A DNA stretch of 64,000 nucleotides from positions 620,001 to 684,000 of the forward strand of contig NZ_CP168030.1 of the NCBI RefSeq assembly GCF_041529975.1, in the 5' to 3' direction. Numbering within the stretch: the stretch's first letter is position 1; each line of letters starts with the position of its first letter. The notes under the pieces are model-generated. The model was given only the letters and a program-made list of their open reading frames with translations. It ran no database searches and was not told the DNA's origin. The translations under genes were made by a program, and so were the position numbers. This document shows, piece after piece, positions 59,540-64,000 of the stretch. The DNA comes from Microbacterium maritypicum. Lineage in GTDB: Bacteria > Actinomycetota > Actinomycetes > Actinomycetales > Microbacteriaceae.

Positions 59540-60142
59540 CTACTTCTTGCCGCCGAAGAGTCCGCCGAGGATGCCGCCGAGGTCGATGCCTCCGCCGGAG
59601 CCGCCGCTCTGGCCACCGCCGAGCAGTCCCCCGATCACGTCGCCGATTCCGCCTCCGCCCGCCGAGCCGCCGCTGTTGCCACCGCCGAGGATCCCGCCGA
59701 TGACGTCGCCGATGCCGCCCGAGCTCTCGGCTCCGGCATCCGCCTTCGCCGTCTTGTCCTTCGTCGCGTTCGCGATGAGGCCCATCACGATGGGGGCGAG
59801 GATCGGGAGGAGCTTGCCGAAGTCGATGCCGGGAGTCGCCTTCGACTCGGTGAGCTCCTTCGTGACCTCCGTCTTCTTGGAGCCGAGGATGTGCGCGACG
59901 ATCTTGTCGCCGTCGGCCTGATCGATGTCGTCGACCTTCGAAGCGCCGGCCGTGCCCTCGTGCTTCTTCAGCGCGTTCTGGATGGCCGCGGAGCCCTCGT
60001 CGGTCTCTGCGTTCTTCGCGAGCCCGCCCAACAGCACGGCGCCGCCCTGCTCGACAGCAACCTTCGCCTCGTCTCGCGAGACACCCAGTTTCTCGGCGAT
60101 GTCGTCGATCGGAACCTGCTTGAGGATGTCGTCAAGAGCCAT
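59540..60142 (-). CDS. DUF937 domain protein
   Basis: A 200-residue soluble protein. An N-terminal helical domain (MALDDILKQVPIDDIAEKLGVSRDEAKVAVEQGG) and GSAAIQNALKKHEG are characteristic of DUF937/YidB-like proteins. A C-terminal Gly-rich region with repeats of GGIGDVIGGILGGG follows (about 145-200). Function unknown. It is divergent from the second T7SS cassette but with its own ribosome-binding site (GGAAGGATTCACC), so probably unrelated to it. Confidence 0.85.
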   Translation of the reverse strand: MALDDILKQVPIDDIAEKLGVSRDEAKVAVEQGGAVLLGGLAKNAETDEGSAAIQNALKKHEGTAGASKVDDIDQADGDKIVAHILGSKKTEVTKELTESKATPGIDFGKLLPILAPIVMGLIANATKDKTAKADAGAESSGGIGDVIGGILGGGNSGGSAGGGGIGDVIGGLLGGGQSGGSGGGIDLGGILGGLFGGKK

Positions 60143-60207
60143 GGTGAATCCTTCCGTCCGGGGCGTCCGCCCACATCACCGCTCACAGTAGTGCGGATGC
60201 GGTGGGC

Positions 60208-60253
60208 ATGGGGAGATCTGCCCATCGGCAGCGTCGGAGGCGTGACGTAGGGT
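60208..60253 (+). promoter_or_regulatory. Promoter with ESX-associated 18-bp palindrome (copy C)
   Basis: ATGGGGAGATCTGCCCAT (60208-60225), a 22-nt spacer and TAGGGT (60248-60253), matching copies A and B in sequence and exact spacing. Predicted transcript start about 60260, 22 nt before the first T7SS gene of the cassette. Confidence 0.65.
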
Positions 60254-60281
60254 AGACGCGTCCGGGGGGAAAGGGGCATCG

Positions 60282-60551
60282 GTGACCGATATCGATGTTC
60301 AGAAAGAAGCGCTCGATGCAGCGCAGGCACGGCTCACTGCGGGGGCCGCGCCGATCATCACGTCGTGCCTGTCGTTCGGAGGCACCGGGTCGTCTTCGGT
60401 CGAAGGCGCGCTGGGCGAGGCCGAGTCGCTGGTGACGCAGATCCTGTCGGCCCTCGCGCAGACGGCGACCAACTCTGCGACCGATGCGGCATCCGTGGCA
60501 TCGACCTTCACCGCCAACGACGAGGCGCTCGCGCAGCAGGCGGCGCAATGA
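60282..60551 (+). CDS. Small WXG100-like T7SS protein
   Basis: An 89-residue helical protein starting at GTG, with the strong ribosome-binding site GGGGGGAAAGG upstream. It is a paralogue of the protein at 5952-6233 (MTD start, central SFGGTGSSSV turn, Ala/Thr-rich second helix). It has no tryptophan, so the WXG turn is degenerate. The stop overlaps the hydrolase gene start by four bases. Its size and position suggest that it is a secretion partner for the DUF1023 protein. Confidence 0.75.
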   Translation: MTDIDVQKEALDAAQARLTAGAAPIITSCLSFGGTGSSSVEGALGEAESLVTQILSALAQTATNSATDAASVASTFTANDEALAQQAAQ

Positions 60552-62443
60552 GTCTGCCAGGCCTGATCGACGATCCGGCTCGCGGAGATGCGGGCGCCGT
60601 GAGCGGGTACGCGACCACGTTCTCCACGCGGGCGGGGGCATCGCGGGAGCGCAAGGGCGATGCGGATGCGGCTCTGGCGAGCATCACGTCGATGACGGCA
60701 TCTGCCGCGGATGCCCTCGGGGCGCGGATCGTGCTCCTGTCGCAGCGCATGGGCGAGGCGGCTGAGGGGCTCGACGGCATCTCGACCGCGGTGTCGGCGT
60801 ATGCGGCCGATCTGGAGGGGCTGAAGAGCGAGGCTGCCCGTCGGCTGCGGGCCGCGCAGAACGCCTATGACCACATCTTCGTGCGTCGGGCCGAGGCCTT
60901 GAGCGCGGCGAGCGAGTTCGTCACGGGCTGGGCGCTGCCGTGGGACGCGGTGCTGCCGTCGTGGATGTACGTCGACGACCCGAGCTACCTGCGTCGCTGG
61001 CAGGACGCGATCGACGACTATTACACGGCGCGGGCGTCGTACAACGCGCTGGCGGAGGAGCGCACTGCGATCGACCAGCGTGCCGTGAACGCGATCGCCG
61101 CCGTGCCGCTCATCTCCGCCGTCTCGCAGGGCGGGAAGGTCGGCGGTGCAGGGTTCGCGGCAGCCAGCCTCGCGTGGGCCGGCAACGTCAACGCGATCAC
61201 GGCCGAGTCCCTGGCCGGCCTCGGGGATCCGGACATCATCCGTGAGACGTGGAACTCGATGGATCAGGCGACGCGGGATGCGCTGCTCGCCGCATCCCCG
61301 ATGATCCTCGGGAACCTCAACGGCATCCCGATCCGTGACCGGGTCACCGCGAACCACACCAATATCCGCGACGAGATCGCACGCAGGGAAGCCGAGATCG
61401 CCCGGCTGCAGGAGAAGCTCGACGGGATGACGGCGCGGAACCACTGGAGCGCCCAGCGACGGAAGAGCCTGAGCGACGAGATCGCCGAGCTGCGGGAGCC
61501 GATCGGTGCGTGGAAGGATCTGCTCGATGAGCAGCCAGTCTGGTACGACGAGTCCGGCCGCGAACACAAGCACAGTGGAGCTCAGGTCGTCGTCTTCAAT
61601 GCTGATGCGAATGCCATTGCGACCTATCACGGAGCAATCGACCCCGTCACCGGCGACATCCCGGTCTGGGTGCAGAACGTGGCGGTCTCCGTGCCGGGAA
61701 CGACGACCACAATCAGTGAATTCGGTCACGGAACCGGAGCAAGTCTCTATTCCGCGGCTATCGATGCGAACGGCCCGGGGAGCGCAGTGTTCCAATGGGC
61801 TGGCGGTAGCTTTCCGCAGCTGGAAGTCCCCGGCCCCACGGATGCTTCGTACTCCCATGATCTCGCTCCGAAGCTGGTCGATTTCGTCGCGGGCATCGAA
61901 CGCCCGGCCGATTCCACTCTCACCGTTATGGGACACAGTTACGGCGGCGCGACCGTGGGGTTGGCGGAGCAGGCCGGTTTGAAGGCCGACCGTATTCTCT
62001 ACGTCTCTGCGGCCGGCATGGGGGCTGGGGTGGCCGGCGTCGAAGATTTCCCGTACACATCCGGCGTTCCGCACTACTCGATGATGGCTAGGAACGACGC
62101 CGTGGTGGGGATGATTCAGGGTGATCACGACGATTGGTATGCGATCCACGGCCAGTCCCCGTTGTTGGCCGACGACGTTACGCGTCTGGAGACTGGATGG
62201 ATCGACCATGCAGATCCCGATAGCGCCGACCTCGAGGACTACGGCTTCCCGAATGGGATTGAGAGTCACAGCTCCGTGCTCAATCCGCGGTCGACCGCGT
62301 TTCACAACATCGTCGAGGTCATCACCGGCGGCGAGGCGATCAGTTGGGCTCCGAATGAGTACGTCACGGGTGGATACTCCAGCATTGCGATCGATGGGAT
62401 CGATGCTTCGGACTATGAGCCGCACTATGTGAGGATCGACTGA
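60548..62443 (+). CDS. T7SS effector-like protein with DUF1023 alpha/beta hydrolase domain
   Basis: A 631-residue protein. Residues 1-230 are helical (WXG/LXG-like, with a coiled-coil at 80-120). From about 235 a DUF1023 hydrolase begins with its hallmark: WNSMDQATRDALL, LGNLNGIPIRDRVTAN. The nucleophile elbow is GHSYGG with Ser464; Asp517 (ARNDAVV) and His574 (ESHSSV) could complete a triad. The last ~880 bp use more A/T-ending codons than the first part. It is preceded by a small WXG-like gene and followed, with a TGATG overlap, by tandem lipoprotein genes. Predicted to be a secreted lipase or esterase, possibly a toxin; the substrate is not known. Confidence 0.82.
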   Translation: MSLPGLIDDPARGDAGAVSGYATTFSTRAGASRERKGDADAALASITSMTASAADALGARIVLLSQRMGEAAEGLDGISTAVSAYAADLEGLKSEAARRLRAAQNAYDHIFVRRAEALSAASEFVTGWALPWDAVLPSWMYVDDPSYLRRWQDAIDDYYTARASYNALAEERTAIDQRAVNAIAAVPLISAVSQGGKVGGAGFAAASLAWAGNVNAITAESLAGLGDPDIIRETWNSMDQATRDALLAASPMILGNLNGIPIRDRVTANHTNIRDEIARREAEIARLQEKLDGMTARNHWSAQRRKSLSDEIAELREPIGAWKDLLDEQPVWYDESGREHKHSGAQVVVFNADANAIATYHGAIDPVTGDIPVWVQNVAVSVPGTTTTISEFGHGTGASLYSAAIDANGPGSAVFQWAGGSFPQLEVPGPTDASYSHDLAPKLVDFVAGIERPADSTLTVMGHSYGGATVGLAEQAGLKADRILYVSAAGMGAGVAGVEDFPYTSGVPHYSMMARNDAVVGMIQGDHDDWYAIHGQSPLLADDVTRLETGWIDHADPDSADLEDYGFPNGIESHSSVLNPRSTAFHNIVEVITGGEAISWAPNEYVTGGYSSIAIDGIDASDYEPHYVRID

Positions 62444-62949
62444 TGCGGAGATGGTGGGGAATCGTTGCACTGCTCGCGTCGGTGGGCTTGATCGGAGGGT
62501 GTGCCGTGTCGGCTGACAGTCGGTTGGATGAGTTTCGAGCTGAAGGCGAGGCGATCTCGCAGCAGGTCGTGGAGTCCATTCCCGCAGCAGTGATTGCGGA
62601 TGAAGCCCCGGATAGTGCCTCCGCCGGGCGGCTGGCGCAGAGCATGGGAGACACCCCTCAAACGCCCGCCTGGTGGGAAGTGAAGACCTCGGTGGTCATG
62701 CTCGACGAGCCTGCGGCGTCCGAGACCGCGGCCACAGCAATCGAAACCGCGCTCGTTGACGACGGATGGAAGAAGGCTGAAGAGTCGGGCTCCCCGGATC
62801 CGGTCTACAAGACGGATGAGTACCGACGGGACGGATGGTATGTGCGTGTCGCATGGGTACGCTCTACTCCGAAAACGATCGAGAGCTTGAGGGTCCTCGT
62901 GGTGAGCCCTGACACGATCCGTGGCGATCACGACGAGATCCATTCCTGA
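62443..62949 (+). CDS. Lipoprotein, first of three tandem paralogues (possible immunity protein)
   Basis: A 168-residue lipoprotein: MRRWWG, hydrophobic core, lipobox LIGGC. The mature domain has SRLDEFRAEGEAISQQVV, a TPAWWEVKTSV segment and DGWYVRVAWVRS near the end. It is clearly homologous to the next two genes. Its ATG shares a base with the hydrolase stop (TGATG), so it is translated together with the T7SS hydrolase. Known immunity proteins of T7SS lipase toxins in firmicutes are lipoproteins encoded next to the toxin, which makes a protective role attractive but unproven. Confidence 0.8.
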   Translation: MRRWWGIVALLASVGLIGGCAVSADSRLDEFRAEGEAISQQVVESIPAAVIADEAPDSASAGRLAQSMGDTPQTPAWWEVKTSVVMLDEPAASETAATAIETALVDDGWKKAEESGSPDPVYKTDEYRRDGWYVRVAWVRSTPKTIESLRVLVVSPDTIRGDHDEIHS

Positions 62950-62954
62950 GCCGA

Positions 62955-63479
62955 ATGGTGCGAAGACTGACGGGAATGATGATCGCGCTCGTCTGCGTGC
63001 TGATTCTGGGAGGATGCGCGGTGCCACCGACACCGGAGAGTCGACTCGACGAGTACAAGGCGGAGAGTGAGACGCTCGCGATGAGTGTCGTCGAGCTCAT
63101 CCCCGTTGACCTGGAGCCGGCGCTCGATACTGAGCTGGAGTCGCGGGGGCAGGCGCCGCAGAACGGTGTCACCGCCGAGAAACGTCCGGGCGATCCCGCC
63201 TGGTGGCAGGCTCGGGCCTACGTCAGCCTTGTGGAGTGGGAGGGTGCAGCGGCTGAGGCGATTGCCGCCGTCACGGAGGCCATGAAGTCGGATGGTTGGA
63301 CGGTGGAGCGCGTCCGCGAGACAGGCGAAGGCCGCACGATCACGGACGGCTTCCGACGGGACGATTGGTACGTGGAGATCGCGTGGGTGAAGTCTGAACC
63401 AGGCAAGGTCGAACGGTTCGACATCTCGGTTGTCAGCCCCACGACTGTGCGTGGAGACCATGAGGGCATCTCGTCTTGA
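62955..63479 (+). CDS. Lipoprotein, second tandem paralogue
   Basis: A 174-residue lipoprotein (lipobox LGGC) with the same pattern as its neighbours: SRLDEYKAESETLAMSVVELIP, GDPAWWQARAYVSL, a DGWTVERVRETGEGR strand and RRDDWYVEIAWVKS. It starts five bases after the previous stop. The sequence is well diverged from the first paralogue, so the duplication is not recent. That fits immunity genes kept against different toxin variants, or a subunit series of one surface complex. Confidence 0.8.
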   Translation: MVRRLTGMMIALVCVLILGGCAVPPTPESRLDEYKAESETLAMSVVELIPVDLEPALDTELESRGQAPQNGVTAEKRPGDPAWWQARAYVSLVEWEGAAAEAIAAVTEAMKSDGWTVERVRETGEGRTITDGFRRDDWYVEIAWVKSEPGKVERFDISVVSPTTVRGDHEGISS

Positions 63480-63567
63480 CCGAGGCAGAGCAGGGAGCCA
63501 GCGCGTCCTCGTGGCGATCCCGGAGAAGGTGCGCGTCGACAACAGCGACGAGCTGTCGTCCTGACGC

Positions 63568-64000
63568 ATGAGGCGTCTCTGGGGTGCGTTGGCGGTGCTT
63601 GCTGCGGCATGCATCGTGGGAGGGTGTGCGATGACGGCCGACAGTCAACTCGATGAGTATCAGGTGAAGGCAGAGACGCTGGCGGAGGAGATCGTGGGGA
63701 TGATCCCGGCGGACCTCGCGCCGTCGACGCCGCCTGATGTGGAGTCCCGAGGGCGGATGCTCCAGAACCCGGTCTCCGCCGAACCGTCTGTCGAGGACTC
63801 GGTCTGGTGGCAGGTCGACACCTACGTCGAGCCGGTTCAGCGCGACGGGGCGTCTGAAGAGGCGGCGAAGGCGATCGCGGCGCAACTACTCGCAGACGGG
63901 TGGGAGCACACGGACGCTCGTGAGACCTCGGAAGGGCGGCGTACCGCAGACGCCTACGGCAAGAACGACTGGTATGTCGAGGTGACCTGGGTCCGCTCCG
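63568..64000 (+). CDS. Lipoprotein, third tandem paralogue (truncated by window end)
   Basis: At least 144 residues, running off the right edge in frame. Lipobox IVGGC, then DSQLDEYQVKAETLAEEIV, DSVWWQVDTYVEP, ETSEGRRTADAYG and NDWYVEVTWVRS, matching the two preceding lipoproteins along the whole visible length. The ATG follows an 88-bp gap without other features. Whether further copies follow cannot be seen. Confidence 0.78.
   Translation, partial: MRRLWGALAVLAAACIVGGCAMTADSQLDEYQVKAETLAEEIVGMIPADLAPSTPPDVESRGRMLQNPVSAEPSVEDSVWWQVDTYVEPVQRDGASEEAAKAIAAQLLADGWEHTDARETSEGRRTADAYGKNDWYVEVTWVRS

Overview
The window is chromosomal DNA of a high-GC Gram-positive actinobacterium. Strong third-position G/C bias, frequent GATGCC (Asp-Ala) codon pairs, many apparently leaderless genes, an ESX-type secretion locus, a DivIVA-like coiled-coil protein and the general gene set fit Microbacteriaceae, most likely Microbacterium or a close relative. 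Genus is inference only. No prophage, insertion sequence or CRISPR array was seen.

Layout. (1) 1-9.2 kb: an ESX/type VII secretion (T7SS) region. It holds the end of the EccC ATPase, a WXG100 protein, a proline-rich secreted-type protein, a membrane-associated alpha/beta hydrolase, two lipoproteins, a resolvase-like protein and a 762-residue WXG protein. (2) 9.2-17.8 kb: housekeeping and transport genes: malate dehydrogenase, a zinc peptidase, proline iminopeptidase, an aldehyde dehydrogenase, a GPH-type symporter, a glutaredoxin, a CDF cation exporter with a short solute-binding-like lipoprotein, and a stand-alone siderophore-interacting domain behind a palindromic putative metal-repressor site. 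(3) 17.8-46.7 kb: a large Wzx/Wzy-type exopolysaccharide locus. It encodes dTDP-rhamnose synthesis (rmlA, rmlB, fused rmlC-rmlD), a priming sugar transferase, six further glycosyltransferase polypeptides (one a two-domain fusion), flippase, polymerase, BY-kinase, low-molecular-weight tyrosine phosphatase, a TagD-like cytidylyltransferase, a CDP-alcohol transferase, a PaaK/CapK-like ligase and two large secreted proteins sharing a carbohydrate-binding-like domain. (4) 46.7-60.1 kb: LtrA, a lipoprotein intradiol dioxygenase, a fatty-acid desaturase, a DivIVA-like protein, two M23 peptidases, three tRNAs (Glu, Asp, Phe), pyrophosphatase, TMEM175-like channel, TilS and DUF937. (5) 60.2-64 kb: a second T7SS cassette: a small WXG-like protein, a DUF1023 hydrolase and three tandem paralogous lipoproteins, the last cut by the window end.

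Two patterns stand out. First, the three T7SS transcription units, 50 kb apart at the extremes, each start behind the same 18-bp palindrome (consensus ATGGGGASWTCTSCCCAT). It sits at exactly the same distance (22 nt) from a TAGNNT -10 element. Each unit combines a small WXG-like protein, a large helical effector-like protein and at least one lipoprotein. This suggests a co-regulated T7SS effector/lipoprotein regulon, possibly lipase toxins with lipoprotein immunity.

Second, the predicted 5' leaders of exopolysaccharide genes repeatedly carry perfect short hairpins presenting a G-tract (GTGGG, GGGG or GGGGA) in the loop, often starting at the predicted transcription start. They look like a shared RNA- or DNA-level control element that I do not recognise.
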